Made by a program: the position numbers and the translations under genes
In this document: positions 1 to 10,875 of the stretch, one piece after another
How the letters are laid out: each line of letters opens with the position of its first letter
Position numbering within the stretch: the first letter of the stretch is position 1
The notes under the pieces: model-generated
Told to the model about the DNA's origin: nothing
The model's input: the letters and a program-made list of their open reading frames with translations, nothing else
Database searches by the model: none
Assembly: GCA_022495005.1 (NCBI GenBank)
Contig: JAGYXB010000615.1
Coordinates: forward strand, 186,001 to 250,000
DNA length: 64,000 bases
Reading direction: 5' to 3'
Source: Rhyacophila brunnea
Lineage: Eukaryota > Arthropoda > Insecta > Trichoptera > Rhyacophilidae

Positions 1-1294
1 CGAGGGTGGGTCAATAATTCCTTAGAAAAAAGCATTAAAACAGGTTTTATTTTTGTATTTTTTTTTTATTTCTCAACATAATTTCCTTGGAGCTCAATAC
101 ACTTGGTTAGACGTTTCTCAATTTTTTTAAACCGTCAGAAAAATAAGTTTTCGGAAGGTCCTCAAAATAAGCATTTGTCCGATCGATGACTTCTTCATTT
201 GAAAAAAAACGTTGTCCACTTAGCCATTTTTTTAAGTTTGGGAAAAGGAAAAAGTCACTGGGGGCTAAATCTGGCGAATACGGTGGGTGGTCGACCAATT
301 CGAACTTCAATTCTTCAATTTTAGCCATTGATCGTAAACATGTGTGAACACGGGCATTGTCCTGATGAAAGAGGATTTTTTTCCTGTTTAAATGAGGCCG
401 TTTTTCTTCAATTTTGTTTTTTAGCTGGTCCAATAAAGATGCATAATAATTCCCTGTTATTGTTTTTCCTTTTTCCAAATAGTCAACGAAAATAATTTCA
501 CGTGCATCCCAAAATACAGTAGCCATAACCTTACCAGCTGATTTTACGGTTTTCGCCTTCTTTGGACATGGTTTGCCTTCGCAATCCACTGCTTTGACTG
601 TTCTTTCGTCTCGGGAGTATAGTGGTGTATCCATGTTTCATCTACAGTCACAAAGCGACTAAAAAATTCATCCGGATTGCGTTGCATGAGCGACAACAGT
701 GCTTTAGAGGCCACCACCCTACTGCGTTTATTGTCGACTGTGAGCAAACGCGGCACCCATCTTGCAGAAATATTTTTCATGCCCAATTTGTCATGTAAAA
801 TAGAAATGACGCTACCCTTTGAGATCCCTGTAACCTCAATTATCTCACTCAACTTTAATCTTCGGTGACTTAACACCATATCGTGGATTTTATTGATCAT
901 TTCTGGTGTAGTCACCTCTACAGGACGTCCTGAGCGTGGTTCATCCTTTGTTGATGTACGACCACGTTTAAATTCATTTAACCAGTTATAAATAGTTGCA
1001 AGTGAAGGAGCAGATATGCTGTGAACTAAATCCAACTCATTTTGTATTTCCTTTGCTGTTAACCCTTTTATATTAAAATGTTTAATAACAACTCTAAACT
1101 CAATTTTCTCCATTTTCCATTTTCCACAAGCAAATTTTTTTTTTAAATGTACGAGAAACACACAACAACCCGACCAATCTGATTGAAACTTCGCAGCATA
1201 CTGAATCGGTAGTGCCGCTGCATGAAAACAAACCGCTTGCAGTACTAGTCGCGCCACCTGTCGGCTTTTCTAAGGACTTATTGACCCACCCTCG
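1..1294 (-). mobile_element. mariner transposon, copy 1
   Basis: Class II mariner element. The window begins exactly on its first base. The two ends are inverted copies of CGAGGGTGGGTCAATAA, extending to about 28 bp with one mismatch, and the right end is followed by the TA expected of a mariner target site. The left TA would lie just outside the window. The element carries one transposase gene on the minus strand that is broken by frameshifts, so this copy cannot make an intact enzyme. It is about 96% or more identical by eye to the second copy at 1554. Confidence 0.95.
66..1113 (-). pseudogene. mariner transposase, two frameshifts (copy 1)
   Basis: Degenerate DDE transposase that in an intact element would cut and paste the element at TA sites. 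The start chosen is the methionine at 1113 (MEKIEF...), beginning an N-terminal helix-turn-helix region (GLTAKEI, IYNWLNEFK, SGRPVEVTT). The catalytic half shows VTVDETW (first Asp), FHQDNARVH (second) and SPDLAPSD (third), with exactly 34 residues between the second and third Asp, the D34D signature of mariner. One base is missing near 571-582, just after the first Asp, moving the frame. A second loss in a T-run near 121-127 (seven T, against eight in copy 2) cuts off the C-terminus, which continues in another frame as KCIELQGNYVEK. Adding the two lost bases to the 1048-bp span gives 1050 bp, or 349 residues, normal for mariner. Confidence 0.93.
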
Positions 1295-1553
1295 TAACTC
1301 GTGGTGCTTGTAATAACTACTTGTAAGCCATTTTGTTTAAAATGCGATTCAAAACATACTCAATTCAAATACATTTACATAAACGTGAGCGAACGTTACA
1401 AATTATGAGTTTAAGATGTTCATGTCATCATAAGCAATAGTGCAAAGAAAATAGTTACTTACGTATTGAAATTAATAAAACACGTAATATTATAATATAT
1501 CGTAAGGACATAGAATATACGTAACAGTTTGATAAAAATGTATAGACATAATA
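1295..1553. other. spacer between the two mariner copies
   Basis: AT-rich sequence with no recognisable gene or repeat. It starts with the TA that flanks the right end of mariner copy 1 and ends with the TA that flanks the left end of copy 2. It has no similarity to mariner, so the two copies are separate insertions or one segmental duplication, not a long tandem repeat unit. Confidence 0.8.
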
Positions 1554-2853
1554 CGAGGGTGGGTCAATAATTCCTTAGAAAAAAGCATTAAAACAGGTTT
1601 TATTTTTGTATTTTTTTTTTATTTCTCAACATAATTTCCTTGGAGCTCAATACACTTGGTTAGACGTTTCTCAATTTTTTTTAAACCGTCAGAAAAATAA
1701 GTTTTCGGAAGGTCCTCAAAATAAGCATTTGTCCGATCGATGACTTCTTCATTTGAAAAAAAACGTTGTCCACTTAGCCATTTTTTTAAGTTTGGGAAAG
1801 GAAAAAGTCACTGGGGGCTAAATCTGGCGAATACGGTGGGTGGTCGACCAATTCAACTTCAATTCTTCAATTTTAGCCATTGATCGTAAACATGTGTGAA
1901 CACGGGCATTGTCCTGATGAAAGAGGATTTTTTTCCTGTTTAAATGAGGCCGTTTTTCTTCAATTTTGTTTTTTAGCTGGTCCAATAAAGATGCATAATA
2001 ATCCCCTGTTATTGTTTTTCCTTTTTCCAAATAGTCAACGAAAATAATTCCACGTGCATCCCAAAATACAGTAGCCATAACCTTACCAGCTGATTTTACG
2101 GTTTTCGCCTTCTTTGGACATGGTTTGCCTTCGCAATCCACTGCTTTGACTGTTCTTTCGTCTCGGGAGTATAGTGGTGTATCCATGTTTCATCTACAGT
2201 CACAAAGCGACGAAAAAATTCATCCGGATTGCGTTGCATGAGCGACAACAGTGCTTTAGAGGCCACCACCCTACTGCGTTTATTGTCGACTGTGAGCAAA
2301 CGCGGCACCCATCTTGCAGAAATATTTTTCATGCCCAATTTGTCATGTAAAATAGAAATGACGCTACCTTTGAGATCCCTGTAACCTCAATTATCTCACT
2401 CAACTTTAATCTTCGGTCACTTAACACCATATCGTGGATTTTATTGATCATTTCTGGTGTAGTCACCTCTACAGGACGTCCTGAGCGTGGTTCATCCTTT
2501 GTTGATGTACGACCACGTTTAAATTCATTTAACCAGTTATAAATAGTTGCAAGTGAAGGAGCAGATATGCCGTGAACTAAATCCAACTCATTTTTTATTT
2601 CCTTTGCTGTTAACCCTTTTATATTAACATGTTTAATAACAACTCTAAACTCAATTTTCTCCATTTTCCATTTTTCCATTTTCCACAAGCAAATTTTTTT
2701 TTTAAATGTACGAGAAACACACAACAACCCGACCAATCTGATTGAAACTTCGCAGCATACTGAATCGGTAGTGCCGCTGCATGAAAACAAACCGCTTGCA
2801 GTACTAATCGCGCCACCTGTCGGCTTTTCTAAGGACTTATTGACCCACCCTCG
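1554..2853 (-). mobile_element. mariner transposon, copy 2
   Basis: Complete mariner element bounded by the same roughly 28-bp terminal inverted repeats as copy 1 and flanked on both sides by TA (1552-1553 and 2854-2855), the canonical target-site duplication. It lies in the same orientation as copy 1. Compared with copy 1 it carries a small duplication in the ATTTTCC-rich leader just upstream of the transposase start (around 2662-2690) and several single-base deletions in the gene. Confidence 0.96.
1619..2664 (-). pseudogene. mariner transposase, four frameshifts (copy 2)
   Basis: Same D34D transposase gene as in copy 1, starting at the methionine at 2664 and ending in the native C-terminus at 1619, which is kept here because the T-run near 1673-1682 has eight T. 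It has the same one-base loss after VTVDETW (near 2122-2134) as copy 1. It also has private one-base losses near 2362-2371 (helix-turn-helix region), 1850-1856 and 1795-1806 (catalytic C-terminal half). Adding four bases to the 1046-bp span again gives 1050 bp, so all breaks are accounted for. Non-functional. Confidence 0.93.
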
Positions 2854-2855
2854 TA

Positions 2856-3540
2856 TATTAATAATGCCTAGTCTATAAATTGTCTGTAAATAATAAATAT
2901 TGTAAGTACAAATTTTAATAGCTGTCAATGATAAATGTCAATTACATATAATTACAGATGTGTGTTGGTGTAATTTTAGGAGTTTTTTTTTATTCCAAAT
3001 CATTGAAATGATGGTATTAATTTGATCGTTAGGTTTATGAAATTTCACTGAAAAGTTCAAACTTTATCATAAATAAGTACCTATCAATTCACTATTACAT
3101 ACAAGAATATTTAATTACTTATTGTACTGTGTTATATTGTCGTAGTCGAAATTGGTAAATAAATAAGTACATATCTTTTTTCTAAATGCGTCTGGCGACG
3201 AATCAAGACTTTCTTTTATTAAAAATCACGGTTGTAAATATTCATTAGTGGAATAATTCTCTGGTTGCGAGTGTGGGCTCGAAATTCTGGGCATCTAGTC
3301 ATTAAAGATGCTGTTATTTACACACTGCATTTCAAACATACATAATATATTTAAAATTCAAATTTAGTTTCGAAGTCTTATAAAGGTTCTGGCAGTCAAT
3401 TCTGGAGTTAAGTCCATGCCACAGTATTATTTCAGACAGGTGTAATATTTGATATAAATATGACGTACTTGTTTAGTGTCAATATTCTGTGAAATGGTTT
3501 CCACGCAAAAAAAATACGTCTTCATGTTTTGAAATATGAA
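2856..3540. other. AT-rich stretch, nothing recognised
   Basis: Short chance reading frames only. No inverted repeats, tRNA-like boxes or splice-flanked open stretches were seen. Confidence 0.6.
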
Positions 3541-3544
3541 GATA

Positions 3545-3690
3545 TCCAAAAATAAAATACATTTAGAAATGAAATGTCATGGAATCACACATATTGGAAA
3601 CAATCTTGCGCCTTGTAGGATTCGAACACACTCTGTTTCGTTTATTAGGAAAGTACCCTAACTATCGATTTCCGCCCCATGAAGATATCG
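3545..3690 (-). mobile_element. tRNA-derived SINE-like fragment
   Basis: On the minus strand an A-box-like word (GATAGTTAGGG) is followed about 40 bp later by GTGTTCGAATCCTAC, close to the pol III B-box GGTTCGANTCC. This is the head of a tRNA-related SINE or a tRNA pseudogene. A related head occurs at 16975-17050, also on the minus strand. No clear target-site duplication was found, so the limits are approximate. Confidence 0.45.
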
Positions 3691-3853
3691 TAGTTGTCAA
3701 AAAATGCTAATTATTATGATTTCTGAACATTTTTTTCGTTGTTCCTAACTTTGATATCCATATCCATTGATTTAAAAGTAATAGAATGTTGAAAATATCT
3801 TGCTTAGTAAAAACAATGGTTTTTCCTCCTTTTATCGTCTTGGAGGAAATGCA

Positions 3854-4184
3854 TTGTATTAATTAAAATAAAACCCAATTTGTAGTACTAGATCCACTTA
3901 TTTTAATGTTAGTCAGGACCGGTTTCGCTGATACGCTGGGTATATTTAATTGATTAGTTTTTGAGCAAAGAATTTCATAGAACTTTATTTCTTAATTCTT
4001 AATATAGGTATTCAATAAATAAATTTACCTTTTTAAATTTATTGGAAAAATATCTATAGTATTACTTATATAATTTACCTATTGACAATGTCCTTCGCCA
4101 AAGCGGACGAAACCGGTCATGACCAATATTAAAATAAATGGGACTAGTGCTACATATTATTGTGTTTTATTTTAATTAATGCAA
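3854..4184. mobile_element. foldback repeat F1 (GACCGG family)
   Basis: Non-coding inverted-repeat element. The left end (TATTAATTAAAATAAAAC, then a TGTAG..CTAG block and GGACCGGTTTCG) is repeated in reverse complement at the right end over roughly 85 bp. Related copies lie at 44631-44820 and 45948-46188. The superfamily is not clear: F1 looks like a MITE by its inverted repeats, whereas F2 carries a 12-bp direct duplication more like a retroposon. Confidence 0.7.
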
Positions 4185-5160
4185 TATGTACGTTTTAGGG
4201 TTTTTTTTCAATTTGGAATAGGTACAATGTATGAGCAAATTACAATAATTGCAATCTAATAAAACACATATTACGAAGATACTTTACTCATTTTAAACAA
4301 AATCGGACACGAGACACACTGACTGTCGTACAGGTATGCATGTAGGAAGTAGTGTCGATTATAAAATTATTATAGGTTTTGTTTTGTCACAGCGTTTTGC
4401 GTAAGTAGGTAGGTATGATGTGATCATTTTCTTATAAGGAGCCCTCGATAAATCATTCATCGGAATTTGACCGTAGATATCACCACGAACGAGATGATCT
4501 GTAAAGATTTTGTTTTGTAAATATTTTTTTGAATGTGTGTATCGACTGAGAACCATTTATTTATTTATACACCTGTCACACAAAAGTCGAATCTGACGAC
4601 GGAGCCTGATCAGTGGAGATGATGGTTTTGTTTAAAAGATACCTGATAATTAAATAGCTTTATAAACAGAGATTTTATTTTTGACGTGTTGATAACCATT
4701 ATTTTACTAGTAACCGAAAGCAAAGTAGATATACCTACTAGAGCTGAACTAAAACTAGTATACTAGACTTACCTAACTAGGGATTTGATATTAAAAATAT
4801 ATCGACTCGTTTATTGCACTATCTATAACTAGATGTCAAATGATTATCTGGGAATGCTGTAGATTAAGTTACCAGATGAATGCCTAATGGTGTAGGTATA
4901 AAGATATATAAAAAAAATCAAATGTGGGGTTTTGCTAATCATCGTTACAACAATATTGTGTAGATCTGATTGCTCACTTTAAATGCTATACCTATTATGC
5001 ATGCATTCTTATGTATATGCAAATGTATTCAAACTATTTTTAGTTATGTGGATTTCTTTTAGTTTTATGTGCACTTGAAGCATAACTTCCAACTGGTCAT
5101 GTTGCATGCATTCGAAATGCTTCATGTACTTATTAGTTGGGTACTGGGTAAATTTTAGTC
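4185..5160. other. AT-rich stretch, nothing recognised
   Basis: No convincing coding potential or repeat structure was seen. The minus-strand open frame at 4359-4556 has no recognisable motif and AT-driven composition. Confidence 0.55.
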
Positions 5161-5246
5161 GCTCTCGACGCCCTAGCGAAGTCTGCGTTGTGCGCGTGCG
5201 TGCTCCAGTGGGTGACGTTTTTTACGAGTTTGGATCCAGGTCAGCC

Positions 5247-5374
5247 TTTTTCGGGAGTTCGCCTCCTCCAGCCTGATTCGGGAGAATGAGAAACCAGCTG
5301 ATGGCCTTTATCCATACCCTATTAACCTAGTGCGGGGCGCGGTCGACAACATTGAACATGACAGTGCGTATGTA
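5247..5374 (+). other. GC-rich exon-like open stretch
   Basis: A patch of about 50% GC inside AT-rich DNA. It keeps one plus-strand frame open from a possible acceptor (TTTGGATCCAG at about 5246) to a possible donor (TAT|GTAATT at about 5374). The predicted peptide contains ENEKPADGLYPYPINLVRG followed by a short acidic stretch ending SAY. The YPINxxRN-like segment recalls the start of the catalytic region of glycosyltransferase family 49 (LARGE/B4GAT1-like) proteins, but the diagnostic Asp-x-Asp is not present before the frame runs into MITE A1. It could be an exon, an old pseudogene piece or chance. No partner exon was found. Confidence 0.22.
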
Positions 5375-5410
5375 ATTATTATCCAACAGCGGACCCTGTC
5401 ATGTACATAT

Positions 5411-5992
5411 CACTGGCGAGGGGTGGACATAGGCTGTGAAAATCCGCCATAAATAGTGCACACTAAACTTTTTCAGTCACATACGTATTTGTTTTCATTG
5501 AAATAATACTACAATTTACAGATGGTGTTAGTTTTTAAAATTCATTTAAACCCTTCGAAAACCATGCCGTAATAGATAATAGTAAAAAAAATAATCGTCT
5601 ATCTATAAATATCTAAAATTATGCAATTAAATTATACATAACTTTATATGTTTTATAGATAGAATAATATTATTTATCTATAATTTGGATTAAGCAGGGC
5701 TTAATGAATTAAAAAATAAACCAACAATATGGGAAATAATTATGTATTCTTAATTCGGCGTAAACAAATAAATATGAATGAAAAAGGGTGCACAATTTTG
5801 TCGTATCGCCCAAAGTATACCAAAACTATTATGGTTTGGTTTAAGTAAGGTTGAATTGATTTTTAAAAACTTACCAACACCATCTGTAAATTGTAGTCTT
5901 AGTACAATAAAAACAAAAACGTTTGACTAACAAAGTTTAATGTTCACTATTTCTGGCGGATCTTAACAGCCTACCTCCACTATTCGCCACTG
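5411..5992 (+). mobile_element. family A hAT-type MITE, copy A1
   Basis: Non-autonomous element with inverted termini (CACTGGCGAGGGGTGG left; ...TATTCGCCACTG right). Left arm: AGTGCACACTAAAC, then ACAGATGGTGTT, then a CCTTCGAAAACCA segment. The right half reads the same motifs in reverse twice: a diverged arm R' (ending near 5820 in TTTGTCGTATCGCCC) and a full arm R (GCAGGG-type, AACACCATCTG, TTCACTATTTC, CTACCTCC). This L-R'-R layout recurs in A3 and A6. Immediately followed by inverted copy A2. Confidence 0.85.
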
Positions 5993-6004
5993 GTGCCTAC
6001 ATAT

Positions 6005-6523
6005 CACTGGAGGTAGGCTGTTAAGATTTGGCATACATAGTGCACATTAAACGGTGTCAGTCATACTTAACTGTGTTCATTGAACTAAGAATACAATTTA
6101 CAGATGGTGCTTTTTAGTTTTTAAAATTCAATTAGGTAAACCCTGCCTAAACCATAATAGTTTAGGTATGCTACGGGCTATCCGAAAAAATAGTGCACAC
6201 TTTTTCAGTCATAGTTAATTGTTTTCATTGAATTAAGAATACACCATATTATTACAGATGGTGTTGGTTAGTTTTTTAAAATGCATTAAGCTCTGCCTAA
6301 CCAAACCATAATCGATAAAAATATTCCTCTATCTATAAATTATTAGTTTAATGGTATAATTATCTACTATTAGCTACTATGGCTTAGATTGGGCAAGGTT
6401 TAATTATATTTTAAAAACTAATAAACACTATCTACAGCAACACCTTGTAGTGCTGATTCACTGAAAACAAATATGATTGACTGACAAATTTTAGTGTGCA
6501 CTATTTATATCGGATCTTCACAG
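6005..6523 (-). mobile_element. family A MITE, copy A2 (inverted, truncated)
   Basis: Same family as A1 in opposite orientation: read forward it shows R, then R' (from about 6178, CACACTTTTTCAGTC), then L, exactly the reverse order of A1. It lacks about ten bases of the terminus after CACTGG and stops at about 6523 before the other terminus. Only 12 bp separate it from A1, giving a large imperfect palindrome of about 1.1 kb. Confidence 0.8.
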
Positions 6524-6912
6524 ATATATAAGACGAAGCTGAAAAATGGCCAATGGTGATAATTAAATGAGTGGCAAGTCATTCCCCACCACAGATTAAT
6601 CTGCAGTTGGACTCACACTTTGTGGTCTGCGATTTATTTCAAAAGTTAATTAAAATATTGTGACGAAAATTTACAAAATTAGTATACGTAGGTACCGTAA
6701 CCAAAGCAAAACGTCAAAACAGACCACCATATTTTTTAGTTACAAACATGTAAATGCTGCTATGCCTAGGATATTAATTTGTATTTTATCTACCGATCCA
6801 ATTACACTAATAACGTTATAGAATTACCATGACGTGTGAAATTCTCAACCTACTTGGTATTCACTCCAGAAGGCAGCATTCGATAACCATGTATGTAAGG
6901 GCATTTGAGAGC
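6524..6912. other. AT-rich stretch, nothing recognised
   Basis: No gene or repeat recognised between MITE A2 and element G1, apart from the left copy of the direct repeat that bounds G1 (6904-6912). Confidence 0.55.
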
Positions 6913-7286
6913 GGGTCTAGGACGATTTGGCACCGGACAACTGGACGCCACGGAATTCGAAAATAAATAGACGCTAGGTACTTATTGGTACTTTAAAAAA
7001 AATATTCAATATTATGTTATGATTTAATAGTTGGTAAGAATGTAAATATGCAGACGTAAACAATGATTTAATCGTACATATGTTTAAGTTCCAACGAAAA
7101 AAGAGTTTTTTATTTTATATAAAGCCTTAGGCATGGTAATTCTCAATCCACGATAAAGAATACATTATGTTTAGAGTAAAATTAATTCAAATTAAGTAGT
7201 AGATAGAAACTGATTAAAATACCTCGTCTACACGTGTCTACGACAATGCGGCGTCCAATTGTCCGGAGGCCAGTCGTCCCATTCCC
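6913..7286. mobile_element. element G1, GGACAACTGG ends, 9-bp TSD
   Basis: A 374-bp non-coding DNA element with degenerate inverted ends (GGGTCTAGGACGA left; reverse complement of the right end GGGAATGGGACGA). It has a subterminal CCGGACAACTGGACGCC that matches in inverse near the right end. It is flanked by the direct repeat TTTGAGAGC (6904-6912 and 7287-7295). A 9-bp duplication is typical of Mutator-like elements, but no transposase is present to confirm. A related copy lies at 38668-39125. Confidence 0.7.
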
Positions 7287-7295
7287 TTTGAGAGC

Positions 7296-8460
7296 TCCAG
7301 GAGTCAGGCGCAAACTTATTTCGAGAAGATTTGTTTTTTGTTTTCAAAACGTTGGGTTCCCACAGTAAATTCGTGTACGATTACAATTTTCAATCATTGG
7401 TCATTCTCAAAACACATAATCCACACCGTTGAATATCCACAGGATGAAGGAAAGCCTGGATAAAAGTTTTGGAATGGGAGGAAAACCCGACTCCCCCCCT
7501 TCAAAATACACAGTGCTCACCTCACTACCGCACCTCCTTTCATAGGTGCCACGTAGGGTGACATCTATTTCGCTAGGATACTGATCAATATGAATATACC
7601 TATAATAGTTATAAATATTTTCCTCATCTTAGAGACATGTCAGAGAAAGCTAGTAAGATCAGTAAAAAGCTCACTCGAACATAGAAAAGCTTCGAAAAAT
7701 CGCATAATCCCTATTCCGGGCTAAGATATATCTATCCGTAAACAAATGAGCATAGTATGAAATTTTTTTTTTTTTTATAATAAACGTATCACAAACGTTT
7801 TTATTCAAATGTTTTTTTATTCCGCCACAGACGGAAAACATATGCATTGACAAACTTTACAATTTACACAGGTATGGTAGGAGCGACATAATGTTTTCAG
7901 GTGAGCATGCGTAGACTTCAAACAAATGTTTGTGAAACACGACAAGCATTTCAAAAATATTTATTGCATTTGTGTTGGAACAAATGTTTACAAACATCTG
8001 TATAATTCGTTTGCATACATAGGATGCATGTATATTTTTTGTCTGGACTTATGCGTACGAATGTTGCCCATTCAGATAATGATGTCTAACAGGATCACAC
8101 ATAAAAATATATCAATACATACTTAAGTAGATAGATTAACAATCGAATATGTTAAGGACATTGCTATTATCACCTTTATTGCAATGTAGGTAGAGTTATT
8201 TTTTTTACATAATTTTCGAAAGAATGATAGTAAACCCAGCTGGTCTCTATGGAGGGTTTTTTATTGACGTATGAATGTCTGATAATGATTTTTTCATGCT
8301 GCATATTACAAATTCACATGCATATTTCTGTCAATGTGTCCATTTTAATATTTAGATTTTAATTAAGAAATTATCATCGACTGACGGCAATTCATAGAGT
8401 TTGAATTCCAATATGATTGGCGAAATTGTTACATTATTTATTCCACATGCCTTGGTTTTG
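7296..8460. other. AT-rich stretch, nothing recognised
   Basis: Contains short chance frames and homopolymer runs. No recognisable gene, repeat family or pol III boxes. Confidence 0.55.
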
Positions 8461-8474
8461 GTAACCTGAGTCCC

Positions 8475-8860
8475 GAATTTCGACATCTTCAGCCCGATAA
8501 CGCATAAAGGCGAAAACCGGGTCGCCGAAAACTGTATATACCTATAGAACAGTGCTACACTTTTGTCATTTTAGAATATTTGGATTTATATGTTGGGCAG
8601 AGAGGTACACCTCTAAATAGTCTAACTAAATCAACTTTAAAGCTTCTTTCCCAACGTAAATGCAAACATTGGTGACCGCCTCTAGAACTCGTCGAGCGTT
8701 GGCTGAAGGGTCGTCGTTCCCGCGCCGAGTACTTGGTTAGACCTCGGCCGCCGTGGTATCGACCGATGCCATACCGCTATTCCGGACAGGTGAGGAAGCT
8801 TATATCGATATGAGTTTGACAGGCCTAGTCTAAGCTGTACTGCCATCCTACTATGTTGAT
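8475..8860 (+). other. possible LTR-retrotransposon leader fragment
   Basis: Moderately GC-rich segment. ACATTGGTGACCGC near 8688-8701 resembles the primer-binding site plus junction found just after the 5' LTR in many Metaviridae and Belpaoviridae elements (TTGGTGACCC-type). It is followed by a CG-rich leader-like stretch to about 8800. No gag or pol homology follows and no second LTR is visible, so it could equally be unrelated sequence. Confidence 0.2.
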
Positions 8861-8974
8861 ATCCGTATACATAGGCCTAGAGTTATTCTATTACATAAAT
8901 AGCTACCATCCTTGTCAAAAAAATCTGTATATGTATAGGTAATAGGCAATCACAAGAGCATACACGACAACTCC

Positions 8975-9330
8975 CACCGACTGTCTGGCCCGATCGAGAC
9001 ATGACATTTTGAATCTTTTCGTCGGGTCCTGAGAGAAATAATTGTACAAGTCGGTTATGGGGAAGCCAGGCGGGAACCGCACTAATTGTCATAGTCGATT
9101 TTGGCAAAATTCATGAATTCAAGAATGAAAACCTAATCTAACTTAACATAACCTAAAGTAACCCAACCTAACAAATATTCCAGTATATCGGCTATTATCA
9201 AAATGTGTTTGCCGCTGGCTTCCCCATAACCTACTCGTACCGAAATAGTTAATATTTTCGCCCGTTCCAACTCGAAAATTTAACAGGTTTGAAGACGTAA
9301 AGTTCCGCCTCCTGTGACACGTGTCGCACC
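8975..9330. mobile_element. degenerate foldback element
   Basis: GGTTATGGGGAAGCCAGGCGG at 9053-9073 is mirrored by CCGCTGGCTTCCCCATAACC at about 9214-9233, with weaker inverted similarity extending outward (TTGTACAAGT against ACTCGTACCG). The centre holds a run of TAACCTAA-like words common in arthropod repeats. Probably an old MITE; limits approximate. Confidence 0.5.
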
Positions 9331-9376
9331 CTTTCAGTACTGCCAGATTGATGTTTACTTTTATAACGATAGTCAT

Positions 9377-10010
9377 CTAAATTTATATAATAATTATATG
9401 AAACATTATAATTAGCTACTAAATACAAGCGGCTACTTGTTACTTATCGAATACTTGAATACAGTATCCAATCGTTTATGGCTTAAGTGGGTACTTATAT
9501 TTTTAAAATACTAATTACTCAACGACAATGTGTCTATCTCTATTTACTTCTGAGTGTGTGAAAATTTAAAATACTGCCAGCGATTTATAGTTGTTGTACC
9601 TAATGGGCAAGGTAAAATCGCGGTAACTCACTAGATTTCACAGTCAATGTGTTAGGTTATTCAAGGGATCGCTCATCCCTTGTTGACAGCTTCATAGCAG
9701 CCGCATCACAAAGCCTACTCGACCGAGTCGGATACATCCAAACAAAGTGCACACAGGAAGGGCCGGATTAGGCGCGTTGACACCCTTTTTTATTAACAAA
9801 TTTTCATGCACGATTTTCTATCCATGTCTCATTCAATTTAATTCATCTGTAAGTATTACTGCGTTTCATTTTTTTGCGTACCTTACTGCATAGAATGACG
9901 AGACTTAAAAAAACCGTCGAGTTATTATGAATTATTCTGTCAAAATACAGTCAGTAACATGATAAAAACTTCCATTTTACTATTGAGAGAAATGAATAAA
10001 TTTAGGTTAG
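9377..10010. other. AT-rich stretch, nothing recognised
   Basis: No coding or repeat signal identified. Confidence 0.5.
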
Positions 10011-10295
10011 GGGTTGTCCATAAATGACGTCATAGGTTTTTTTAACCCTTCCTCTCCCATTGTTACTTTTCGTCACATCTTTGAACCTCATTCATCAAAA
10101 AATAAGTTGAAAATTAAAAGTCATCGATTGCAGTAGGTAGGTACTTATTTCATATAATTTCAAAAATTGAGTTTATATTCTTTTGTGACGTTCCATTGCG
10201 CCCGCCCCCCCCCCCCCTCGTTAAAATCATCACATATCAGACCCCCCATTAAGACGTGGCATTTGGTAGGGAGCTGCAAATGACGTGTAGGTAAT
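10010..10295. mobile_element. possible MITE remnant with poly-C tract
   Basis: Begins GGGGTTGTCCATAAATGACG, a terminus shared by common insect MITEs, and contains a run of 13 C at 10205-10217. The second inverted end is not convincing; AAATGACGTGTAGG near 10280 repeats part of the terminus in direct orientation. A second poly-C tract next to TGACGTATTTACG at 15122-15155 may belong to the same family. Confidence 0.3.
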
Positions 10296-10418
10296 TGATA
10301 CAATGGTCGTATTTTTATTACTGAACGCTATGTTTCTCGCATATAAGTTCACATGATGTGTTTCTGCCTTTAGAGCCACCTAGCTACTTGTATCTAGTCT
10401 AGATTCAAGGCCCCGTGG

Positions 10419-10814
10419 TAGCGATGGCGAACCTTTTCTATGTTTACGTGCCAAAATATTCGTAGTAATGACTGGTGTGCCAATGGCTAATATTAGGTGT
10501 AAATTATAAATTAATAACCGCATTATGTGCCTATTAGTACTCGTAGTATTAATTATTATAAATTTACGGAAACATATTTTTTTTATTTCTGCCCTACCGT
10601 CTCCATAAAGGGATTTGTTATCGTGCAATAATATGACACATATTAGTAAAACCTCAATTAAATGCGATGTTTGTTCTTATACAATCAGAAAATTAAAAAA
10701 CAGCAACATATACCTACGATATTTCTGAATTTACAAGTAGAATATATAAACCCAAAAATACCATACTGGTAAGAAAACTAATGGCAAGTGATTTACATCC
10801 GTTTACGACCGCTG
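10419..10814. mobile_element. hAT-type MITE H0
   Basis: Left end TAGCGATGGCGAACC and right end GTTTACGACCGCTG (reverse complement CAGCGGTCGTAAAC) fit the CAGNGRTSGSNAACC consensus of hAT termini, as in H4 at 31883. The interior has ACGTGCCA near the left end, also typical. The flanking octamers match only in part, so the duplication has decayed. No transposase. Confidence 0.5.
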
Positions 10815-10875
10815 CCCTAGGGAATGAATCTCGTGATATCCGTCATTGGAAAACGTTTACTTGTTTTCTACCATA

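Noticed and set aside
677..868. 63-codon plus-strand frame in mariner copy 1
   Set aside because: Antisense to the transposase helix-turn-helix region; no independent evidence.
10201..10220. Poly-C run as a possible regulatory or quadruplex element
   Set aside because: A single homopolymer of 13 C with no repeated spacing; it looks like part of an old MITE, and C-runs of this size also invite sequencing error.
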